This document shows, one piece after another, positions 15,860-21,971 of a stretch of DNA of 64,000 nucleotides. Origin of the DNA: Clostridiales bacterium (GTDB lineage Bacteria; Bacillota; Clostridia; Christensenellales; Aristaeellaceae). The first letter of the stretch is position 1. Each line of letters begins with the position of its first letter. The position numbers and the translations under genes were made by a program. The notes under the pieces are model-generated. The model saw only the letters and a list, made by a program, of their open reading frames with translations. It ran no database searches and was not told the origin of the DNA. Location: assembly GCA_015056145.1 (NCBI GenBank), contig SVGY01000009.1:1-64000 (forward strand). Direction: 5' to 3'.

Positions 15860-17355
15860 AAAAACGACTCTGGATTATTATTCTCGTAACGGCAGCGATT
15901 GCGGCGGCCCTTTTGCTTTGGCGATGGCTGAGCCTGCCTGTGCCGGACAAACTCAGTCCGGAGGACGTGCATTCCCTGGCAGGACCCTGTGACAGCATCG
16001 TTGTGGAAGCGTCCTTTATACCGGAAAGCAATTCCATGCATGTGCGCCAAACCCTGTTCCTTACTTCCCGCACGCCGGAAAGCCGGGATACCGTGGTGCT
16101 CCGCACATGGCCAAACGCTTTCCAGAAACTGGATACGTCCCCCCTTGCCTCCGAGGCTGAATACAGCGCATTTTATCCCGAAGGCTTCTCCATGGGGGCC
16201 TTGGTCATGCAAAACGCCTCCCTGGAAAAGGAAGGCATGGCCGCCTCGGAGATCCTCTACCGTTACGCCGACGATGCCAAAACCGTGCTCACCCTTCCTT
16301 TGCCAGGTTCCTGGCAAGAAGGCGAAACTCTCGCCATCACGCTGGAATATACCCTCATCCTGCCCAAAGCCGCCTCCCGGTACGGGGTTTGGGATGATAT
16401 CTACAGCTTTGGCAACGCCTTTCCCCTGCCGGCAATATGGGAGGAGGGCAGCTGGCGTACCGACGAATACACCCTTGTAGGCGATCCCTTTTACTCGGAA
16501 CTGTTTCATTTTGATGTAACGCTCACAAGCCCCGATGGCTACGCCTGCGCAGCCCCGGTGCTGCCCAGCGTGGAAAACCGGCAGGATGGCAATACCGTGC
16601 GGCACTACCGCCTTGCCGCCGCAAGAGATTTCGCCCTGTGCCTTTCCCGGGAATACCGGCTCACCACGATCAAAAGGGGCAGCATCACGGTACAGGCTTT
16701 CACCAAAGAGCCTGCCCAGGGACGCAGGGCTGCGGAGTATGCCCTGAAAGCGCTGGATACTTACAGCTCCCTCTACGGCCCCTATCCCTATGACTGCTTC
16801 ACACTGGCGCAGATCGCCTTCCCTCATTCCGGAATGGAGTATCCGGCGATGGCCCTGCTTTCCGGCGATGTGCTCGCTGCGGAAAATGACACGCTGGAAG
16901 CCGTTATCGCTCACGAGACCGCCCATCAGTGGTGGTACTCCCTGGTAGGCAGCGATCCGGTCAATCACCCCTGGCAGGATGAAGCCCTCTGCGAATTCAG
17001 CCGCCTCACCTACTGGGAGAAGCATCACGGAAAGGCCGCCGCAGAGGATATCTTCCAAAGAGAGATTCTCCCTTCCCTCCGGGTGAGCTACACCGCCACC
17101 GCAGGCTCGCCTCTTTCCTGGTTTTCCGACATGGATGAGTATTACATCCTTGTATACAACCGGGGTGCCGCCATGCTCTGCGCTCTTGACCACATCATGG
17201 GTGGCGATCTGAATGGGTTTCTCCGTTTCTACCGGGAACGCTACGCCTTCCGCATTGCGGGACGTGCGGATTTCCTTTCCGCCCTTCGGGAGTATTCCGG
17301 GCAGGATTATGAACCGCTGATCATCGATTATCTGGATACGCTCATCACGCCCTGA
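15856..17355 (+). CDS. Membrane-anchored M1-family-like metallopeptidase
   Basis: A 499-aa gluzincin with an N-terminal signal anchor (MKKRLWIIILVTAAIAAALL) and the catalytic part outside. The zinc motif HETAH is at 353-357 with the third ligand Glu376 after 18 residues (WQDEA), and GMEYP upstream takes the place of the GAMEN exopeptidase loop. These are hallmarks of M1 aminopeptidases. At under 500 residues it lacks the large C-terminal helical domain of classical M1 enzymes, so its specificity may differ. The start overlaps the zinc-ribbon gene by 4 bp, and a GT2-GtrA gene follows. Confidence 0.82.
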   Translation: MKKRLWIIILVTAAIAAALLLWRWLSLPVPDKLSPEDVHSLAGPCDSIVVEASFIPESNSMHVRQTLFLTSRTPESRDTVVLRTWPNAFQKLDTSPLASEAEYSAFYPEGFSMGALVMQNASLEKEGMAASEILYRYADDAKTVLTLPLPGSWQEGETLAITLEYTLILPKAASRYGVWDDIYSFGNAFPLPAIWEEGSWRTDEYTLVGDPFYSELFHFDVTLTSPDGYACAAPVLPSVENRQDGNTVRHYRLAAARDFALCLSREYRLTTIKRGSITVQAFTKEPAQGRRAAEYALKALDTYSSLYGPYPYDCFTLAQIAFPHSGMEYPAMALLSGDVLAAENDTLEAVIAHETAHQWWYSLVGSDPVNHPWQDEALCEFSRLTYWEKHHGKAAAEDIFQREILPSLRVSYTATAGSPLSWFSDMDEYYILVYNRGAAMLCALDHIMGGDLNGFLRFYRERYAFRIAGRADFLSALREYSGQDYEPLIIDYLDTLITP

Positions 17356-17397
17356 TACATCGTTTATGCATACAGCCTTACGAAAGGATGATTGATC

Positions 17398-18549
17398 ATG
17401 GATAAAGAACTGATGCAGTCCAGCGCCCTGCTGATCCCTGCATACAAGCCCGACGACCGTCTGCCGCCCTATGTGGCCGCCCTGAAGGAGGCTGGCGTGG
17501 GTAAGATCGTCATCGTGGATGACGGCAGCGGAGAGAGCTTCCGTCCCCTGTTTGACCAAATCCCCCAGGATGATGTAACGGTAGTGCTTTCCTACACGCC
17601 CAACGGCGGCAAGGGCCATGCCCTGAAAACCGGCATGCAGTACCTGATGGAGCATTGTCCCGGGCAAAAGTACATCATCACCGCCGACAGCGACGGCCAG
17701 CACACCGTAACCGATGTGCTGCGCATGGTGGATGCTCTGCACGAAAACGATGAAGGGCTCCTGCTGGGCAGCCGTGATTTTTCCAAAAACAACAAAAACG
17801 TTCCTTGGAAGAGCCGTTTCGGCAACCGCACCACCTCCGTGGTATTCAAGCTGTTTTACGGGCAGTGGGTTACCGATACTCAAACAGGCCTGCGGGGCTT
17901 TGAGCGCAGCCTTCTGCCCTCCATGCTGGCCGTCAGGGGCGAACGTTATGAATACGAAATGAACATGCTCATCGATTGTGCCCAGCAAAAGACTCCCATG
18001 CGGGCGCTGCCCATCGAAACTGTATACGAAAACAACAACGAGGGCTCCCACTTCCGTCCCTTCCAGGACAGCATGCGTATCTACGCAGTAATCCTCGGCA
18101 GCTTCTTCAAGTTCATCGGCACGGCCCTTCTCAGCTGGGTGGTGGATTACACCCTGTTTGTGCTTCTGAACCTGCTGTTTGAAAAAGCCTTCCCCTGGAT
18201 GAATGTCACCATCACGCTCTGGTTTGCGGCAGTGATTCTGCGCATTGCCATTGCCAAAGTGCTTGCCCGCCTTGCCTCCGGCGTGGTCAACTACACGCTG
18301 AACAAAAAGCTGGTGTTTGAGGACAAAGGCTCCGCAGCCAAATCCGGCCTCCGCTATGTGTGCATTTTCATCCTGAACCTCATCCTTTCCGTGGTGCTTA
18401 CCAGCACGCTGCATTTGCTGCTGGGCGTCAGCGAAAACATCATCACCATTCCGGTGGATATTTTCCTGTTCATCGCCAATTATTTTGTGCAGAGGGCCTG
18501 GGTGTTCAAAAAACCAGTTCCCGAAGCCGAAAGCCAGACCGAGGCATAA
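17398..18549 (+). CDS. Glycosyltransferase family 2 fused to a GtrA-like membrane domain
   Basis: A 383-aa fusion. Residues 1-235 are a GT2 domain like dolichol/undecaprenyl-phosphate sugar synthases (LLIPAYKPDDRLPP, IVDDGSGE, ADSDGQH, TDTQTGLRGF). Residues 240-375 contain four hydrophobic segments of the GtrA family, which are linked to flipping or positioning lipid-linked sugars (LNKKLVFEDK, FVQRAWVFKK). Together they suggest making and moving a polyprenyl-phosphate sugar for wall or membrane glycan decoration. The ATG at 17398 follows AAAGGAT. It is the last gene of its operon. Confidence 0.88.
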   Translation: MDKELMQSSALLIPAYKPDDRLPPYVAALKEAGVGKIVIVDDGSGESFRPLFDQIPQDDVTVVLSYTPNGGKGHALKTGMQYLMEHCPGQKYIITADSDGQHTVTDVLRMVDALHENDEGLLLGSRDFSKNNKNVPWKSRFGNRTTSVVFKLFYGQWVTDTQTGLRGFERSLLPSMLAVRGERYEYEMNMLIDCAQQKTPMRALPIETVYENNNEGSHFRPFQDSMRIYAVILGSFFKFIGTALLSWVVDYTLFVLLNLLFEKAFPWMNVTITLWFAAVILRIAIAKVLARLASGVVNYTLNKKLVFEDKGSAAKSGLRYVCIFILNLILSVVLTSTLHLLLGVSENIITIPVDIFLFIANYFVQRAWVFKKPVPEAESQTEA

Positions 18550-18552
18550 TAA

Positions 18553-18584
18553 AACGCCCGGCGCAGTTCTGCTGACCGGGCGTT
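18553..18584. terminator. Bidirectional terminator between GT2-GtrA and GNAT
   Basis: AACGCCCGG (18553-18561) pairs with CCGGGCGTT (18576-18584), a 9-bp stem. T-rich flanks occur on both strands, so it can end transcription of the converging genes. Confidence 0.8.
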
Positions 18585-18600
18585 AAATCTATTTTGTTGT

Positions 18601-19071
18601 TTACCGAAGGGCTTTGGGTGCGCATTCCGGCGAAGGGTGGCTGCAACTTTCGCAGTGACCGCCACAATGGCTCAGCTGCACATCTTCACCCCGTATTTCC
18701 ATGGCAATGAGGCCGTCTTTCTCCCCTGTAGCCACAAAACCGTATTTGGCAAAGAAAGCCTCCGTCTTCGCAGGGGTTTCCAGGCAGATCAGCGCTGCGC
18801 TGTGGGTGAGCGCCTTAAAGAGGCAGAGCCTTACCAGCAAATCACCAAACCCCTTGCCCCTCATGTGGGGAAGCACGCCCACATCGCCCATGCGGAAGGC
18901 TCCGTCCTGCCACCACAGCCGTGCAGCCCCTGCGGGCACATCCTCCCGGAACACCACTACCTGCTGGGCGGCAGCATCCAGGTCATCCTGTCCCTTGTGA
19001 AAAACCTCCTGCCGAATCATCATAGGCACGCCAAGATCGCTGCCCATGGGATACCATCTGCCCTGTACCAT
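18601..19071 (-). CDS. GNAT family N-acetyltransferase with Cys/His-rich tail
   Basis: A 156-aa acetyl-CoA-dependent acyltransferase. The acetyl-CoA loop reads VLPHMRGKGFGDLLV, and CLETPAKTEAFFAKYGF fits the last strand-helix pair. After the GNAT fold there is a tail with HCGGHCESCSHPSPEC, which could bind a metal and is not part of the usual fold. The ATG at 19071 has GGAGG upstream; longer in-frame extensions run through the opposite-strand DUF896 gene and are unlikely. Only 30 bp separate it from the divergent DUF896 start. Substrate unknown. Confidence 0.8.
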   Translation of the reverse strand: MVQGRWYPMGSDLGVPMMIRQEVFHKGQDDLDAAAQQVVVFREDVPAGAARLWWQDGAFRMGDVGVLPHMRGKGFGDLLVRLCLFKALTHSAALICLETPAKTEAFFAKYGFVATGEKDGLIAMEIRGEDVQLSHCGGHCESCSHPSPECAPKALR

Positions 19072-19101
19072 TTCAAAAACCTCCTGAAAGGAATGATATT
19101 T

Positions 19102-19317
19102 ATGGATCGTGAAAAAATCGAACGCATCAACGAGCTGGCCAAAATCAGGAAGGAACGCCCCCTTACCGAAGAGGAGGACGCTGAACGCAAGGCCCTCTAC
19201 AAGGAATACCTGGATGCTTTCCGGGCCAATACGGAGGCCGTGCTTCAAAGCATCCGCATTCAGGAGAAGGACGGCAGCCTTACTCCCCTCCAAAAGAAAA
19301 CAGACAAGCTGAACTGA
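19102..19317 (+). CDS. DUF896 family protein (YnzC-like)
   Basis: A 71-aa, highly charged helical protein starting MDREKIERINELAKIRKERPLTEEE, the clear pattern of the DUF896/YnzC family of Firmicutes. No biochemical function is established for this family, though some are in the SOS or cell-division neighbourhood. AAGGA lies 9 nt upstream of the ATG. Its promoter must overlap the divergent GNAT gene because only 30 bp lie between the two start codons. Confidence 0.85.
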   Translation: MDREKIERINELAKIRKERPLTEEEDAERKALYKEYLDAFRANTEAVLQSIRIQEKDGSLTPLQKKTDKLN

Positions 19318-19388
19318 CGCTTGCCCCAACAGTTCTATTATACCCCACAAAAGCCCAAAATACAAGGAATTTATTTGTGCAAAACCCC

Positions 19389-19417
19389 TTGTATACTGGG
19401 CTTTTATCGGTTATAAT
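19389..19417 (+). promoter_or_regulatory. Promoter of the DUF1292 gene
   Basis: TTGTAT (19389-19394), a 17-bp spacer and a perfect TATAAT (19412-19417). Transcription from here would give a leader of about 140 nt. Confidence 0.8.
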
Positions 19418-19423
19418 AAAGAC

Positions 19424-19565
19424 GAACCAGAGAGAAAGGTCCAACGAGAGAAAACGCATCCCGCCAAAGTCCGAACGCATCGTTCCGGGGCTGCGGCGTC
19501 GGCAGCAGCAGGCCGCCGAAGACATTTCCGTCTGGAAATCAAGCAAAGAAAGCAGGTTGATTCCA
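19424..19565 (+). other. Long structured leader of the DUF1292 gene
   Basis: About 140 nt between the promoter and the probable start. It contains several small hairpins, for example CCGAAC..GTTCCGG (near 19470-19487), GCGGC..GCCGC, and ATTTCC..GGAAAT (near 19522-19541). It stays open in the downstream reading frame but has no ATG/GTG with a Shine-Dalgarno site, and it is more GC-rich than the coding region. I cannot assign it to a known riboswitch class. Confidence 0.35.
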
Positions 19566-19940
19566 TTGGATAACAAAGAACAGCTTTTGAATGGCATGCC
19601 CGCTGAGGACATGGATAACCGTGATCTGATCGAAGGCGTCGATGAAGACGGCAACGAGATCCTGCTGGAGGTAATCCGCTATTTCTTCTACAACGGCGAA
19701 GAATACGTTGTACTGGGCGAAGCCCACGAGGATGGCTGCGGCTGTGATTGCGAGCATTGCCATGAACACTGCGACGACGAGGACGAAGACGAAGGCGTAT
19801 TTATCATGAAAGTGGTTGAAACCGTGGAAGACGGCGAAGAAATCGAAACCTTCGTACCCGTCGAGGATGAAGACCTTCTGGACAAGCTCATCGATATCGT
19901 GCAGGCAGATTTTGAGGCCGACGAAGAAATCGACGACTGA
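19566..19940 (+). CDS. DUF1292 family acidic protein with Cys/His cluster
   Basis: About 124 aa, strongly acidic, matching the DUF1292/YrzB family (VDEDGNEILLEVIRYFFYNGEEYVVL, then EDEDLLDKLIDIVQADFE). An unusual insert GCGCDCEHCHEHCDDEDEDEG (near residues 61-81) packs Cys, His and acidic residues and could bind metal. The start is uncertain: TTG at 19566 is preferred, TTG at 19557 is possible, and neither has a strong ribosome-binding site. Function of the family is unknown. Confidence 0.75.
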   Translation: MDNKEQLLNGMPAEDMDNRDLIEGVDEDGNEILLEVIRYFFYNGEEYVVLGEAHEDGCGCDCEHCHEHCDDEDEDEGVFIMKVVETVEDGEEIETFVPVEDEDLLDKLIDIVQADFEADEEIDD

Positions 19941-19973
19941 TCCTCACAACTGAATAGCCAAGGTAAAAAATGT

Positions 19974-20005
19974 CCGGGCAGGCTGATTCCTGCCCGGTTT
20001 TCATC
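19974..20005 (+). terminator. Terminator after DUF1292, close to the NUDIX start
   Basis: CCGGGCAGG (19974-19982) pairs with CCTGCCCGG (19989-19997), a 9-bp stem with 6-nt loop, followed by TTTTCATCTGTTTT. It ends only about 10 nt before the GAGGAG of the next gene. Confidence 0.88.
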
Positions 20006-20027
20006 TGTTTTGAGGAGCTGAAATATT

Positions 20028-20477
20028 TTGCAGTGCGCTTTTCATCCCATCGATTCGCTTGGTCATTATCGCTTCGTGGTCATCTTTTCTTTCCATAACG
20101 GCAAGCTGGTCCTGAGTCGCCACCGTGACCGCTCCACATGGGAAACCCAGGGCGGCCACATTGAGCCTGGCGAAACTCCGCTGGAGGCAGCCAAACGGGA
20201 ATTGTTTGAAGAATCCGGCGCAGAAAGGTTCATCATCCGGCCTTTGTTTGATTACTGGGCCAGCGATGTGGTGGCCGATGCAAACGGTCAGGCCTTTGTG
20301 GCCCAGGTGGAAAGCTTCGGCCCGCTGCCCAAATCTGAAATGGCAGAAATCCGCCTTTTTGACAAGCTGCCGGAAAATCTTACATATGCAGAGCTCACAC
20401 CGGCGCTCTATAAAGAAGCGCAGCGGCTGATGGCCACGATGCAGCCGGACTCATCCTGCAGGGAGGAAAACTTTTGA
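20028..20477 (+). CDS. NUDIX hydrolase (first of a tandem pair)
   Basis: A 149-aa NUDIX protein. The NUDIX box GGHIEPGETPLEAAKRELFEESG is intact, with catalytic REL-FEE residues. Substrate not predictable. It starts with TTG at 20028 with GAGGAG 10 nt upstream. It is translationally linked to the second NUDIX gene (stop TGA overlaps the next ATG by 1 bp). The two proteins are clearly different in sequence, so this is not a recent duplication. Confidence 0.85.
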   Translation: MQCAFHPIDSLGHYRFVVIFSFHNGKLVLSRHRDRSTWETQGGHIEPGETPLEAAKRELFEESGAERFIIRPLFDYWASDVVADANGQAFVAQVESFGPLPKSEMAEIRLFDKLPENLTYAELTPALYKEAQRLMATMQPDSSCREENF

Positions 20478-20974
20478 TGGAAATCTGGGACGGTTATTTC
20501 AGAGACGGAACCCCCGCAAACATCGACCTTGTACGGGACAGGCCCATCCCGGAGGGACTGTATCACCTTGTGTGCGATGTGCTGGTAAGGCACCGTGACG
20601 GCGATTTTCTTCTGATGCAGCGGGATTATGCCAAGCCCAATTACGGCGGCAAGTACGAGGCTACCGCAGGGGGCTCTGCCCTGAAGGGCGAAAGCGAGCT
20701 GGAATGCGCAAAACGGGAGTTGCTGGAAGAAACCGGTCTTTGTGCGGAAAGCCTTGAGGAGTTCGGGCGCTATATATCCAAGGATACCATCTACGTCAGT
20801 TACCTTGGCACCGTGGATTGCGACAAAGCCTCCGTAACCCTGCAACCCGGCGAAACCATCTCCTATAAATGGATCAGCGAATCCGCATTTAAAGCTTTCA
20901 TTCATTCCGGCGAAATGATCCCCACCCAGCGGGTTCGTTTTGAAAACTACTTCAAAAAATGCGGCTATATCTGA
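20477..20974 (+). CDS. NUDIX hydrolase (second of a tandem pair)
   Basis: A 165-aa NUDIX protein beginning MEIWDGYFRDGTPANIDLVR, a pattern seen in NUDIX proteins related to isopentenyl-diphosphate isomerase or MutT-like house-cleaning enzymes. The box region reads TAGGSALKGESELECAKRELLEETG: the usual GE is replaced by GS in the first loop, but RELLEE is intact. A GGAGG lies about 10 nt before the ATG. It ends at a bidirectional terminator. Confidence 0.82.
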   Translation: MEIWDGYFRDGTPANIDLVRDRPIPEGLYHLVCDVLVRHRDGDFLLMQRDYAKPNYGGKYEATAGGSALKGESELECAKRELLEETGLCAESLEEFGRYISKDTIYVSYLGTVDCDKASVTLQPGETISYKWISESAFKAFIHSGEMIPTQRVRFENYFKKCGYI

Positions 20975-20988
20975 ATACTGCAACAAGC

Positions 20989-21025
20989 AACCCCTCTGCA
21001 TGATACGGGATCACGCAGAGGGGTT
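20989..21025. terminator. Bidirectional terminator between NUDIX and TraB-like genes
   Basis: AACCCCTCTGC (20989-20999) pairs with GCAGAGGGGTT (21015-21025), an 11-bp perfect stem between convergent genes, with TTGCTTTATT on the plus side. Confidence 0.88.
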
Positions 21026-21044
21026 TGCTTTATTCCGTTGGCAT

Positions 21045-21971
21045 TCACCGGCCGTCCAGCCGTTCCACCTTATATCCCCGGTTTTCCAGTTCCACAAGCA
21101 CGCTGTCATCCGGTAAAACCAAATGGTACAGACCTACCGTAACAAAAAAGTTCCTGCCGTCCTCCTCCAGATAACCGCACAGTACATCTGCCATGTGCTG
21201 ATTGCGGCGGGTCAGAAGGGCATCCTTATATTCCGCCGTGAGTTCCGGGGAATGGAAATCGTTTTCCGCATCAAAGGCAGCAACGAACTTTTCCGTATCG
21301 CCGCTCTGCCACCAGTCTGGCCACTGGCTTACATCGGACTGTCCCGGATTGAGCACCAGTTCGCAGCCGCTCAGCACCATTGCATCCAAAAGCTCCGGGC
21401 TGAAATTGCACAGGATCTCCAACTGCATCTCCGGCGTTTCCAGATAGCGTACCTCCCGGCCCTTCACCATGGCCCATACCGTTTCCTCCACACCCATGGC
21501 CTGCGCCCTGCCTGCACTGCCTGCGCCCAGCTCCTTTGCTGCCTGTGCAGAGGTGAGCAGGCTGGATACAGCCCAGGGATGAAACCTTTCCAGGGTTTCC
21601 ATGGGGATGCCTGCTGCCCGGGACGCTTCTTCCAAACGGGCATAGGTTTCCGGCGAAAGCTGGTTTGCCAGGGCTTCGTCTGACAGCTGGTACTGCATCG
21701 TAATCTGCCGGGATTCAGTGCTGGTGGTATCGCACTCAAACACAAAAACATCTGCATCCCCAATAGCGGCAGTGATATGGGAGCCAAAGCCGGTCATATC
21801 CCGGTTGCCCACATGAATGGAACCCAGAATGACCATATCGCTTTTGCCGCCGGTGATACGGTAGCAAATTCCCGGGCCGGTCTCCGGTGCGCAGCCGGAA
21901 GTGGCCAGAAGCACCGCCGAAAGCTCCAGCGCCGCCAAAATACCGGTAAGGGTTTTCTTTTTTACTGCCAT
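21045..21971 (-). CDS. TraB/GumN family lipoprotein
   Basis: A 308-aa protein of the TraB/PrgY/GumN superfamily, thought to be metalloprotease-like (Tiki-related). The signal peptide ends in a lipobox (LLATSGC). Typical motifs are GSIHVGNRD near the start of the mature part, VFECDTTST, and the C-terminal VTVGLYHLVLPDDSVLVELENRGY. The ATG at 21971 has AAGGAG upstream and overlaps the helicase end by 10 bp. Being a surface lipoprotein coupled to a DNA helicase gene is odd; TraB homologues in enterococci modulate peptide pheromones, but no such partner is visible here. Confidence 0.82.
   Translation of the reverse strand: MAVKKKTLTGILAALELSAVLLATSGCAPETGPGICYRITGGKSDMVILGSIHVGNRDMTGFGSHITAAIGDADVFVFECDTTSTESRQITMQYQLSDEALANQLSPETYARLEEASRAAGIPMETLERFHPWAVSSLLTSAQAAKELGAGSAGRAQAMGVEETVWAMVKGREVRYLETPEMQLEILCNFSPELLDAMVLSGCELVLNPGQSDVSQWPDWWQSGDTEKFVAAFDAENDFHSPELTAEYKDALLTRRNQHMADVLCGYLEEDGRNFFVTVGLYHLVLPDDSVLVELENRGYKVERLDGR

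Noticed and set aside
15694-18414. A 906-codon open frame on the minus strand
   Set aside because: It is antisense to the zinc-ribbon, M1 and GT2-GtrA genes, whose motifs are unmistakable. High GC keeps the opposite frame open; it has no domain-like pattern or usable start signal.
19072-19365. N-terminal extension of the GNAT protein
   Set aside because: It runs antisense through the DUF896 gene, while the ATG at 19071 has a good GGAGG and starts the GNAT fold.
19377-19565. Longer N-terminus for the DUF1292 protein
   Set aside because: The extension would begin upstream of and overlap the promoter -35 box and lacks a ribosome-binding site.
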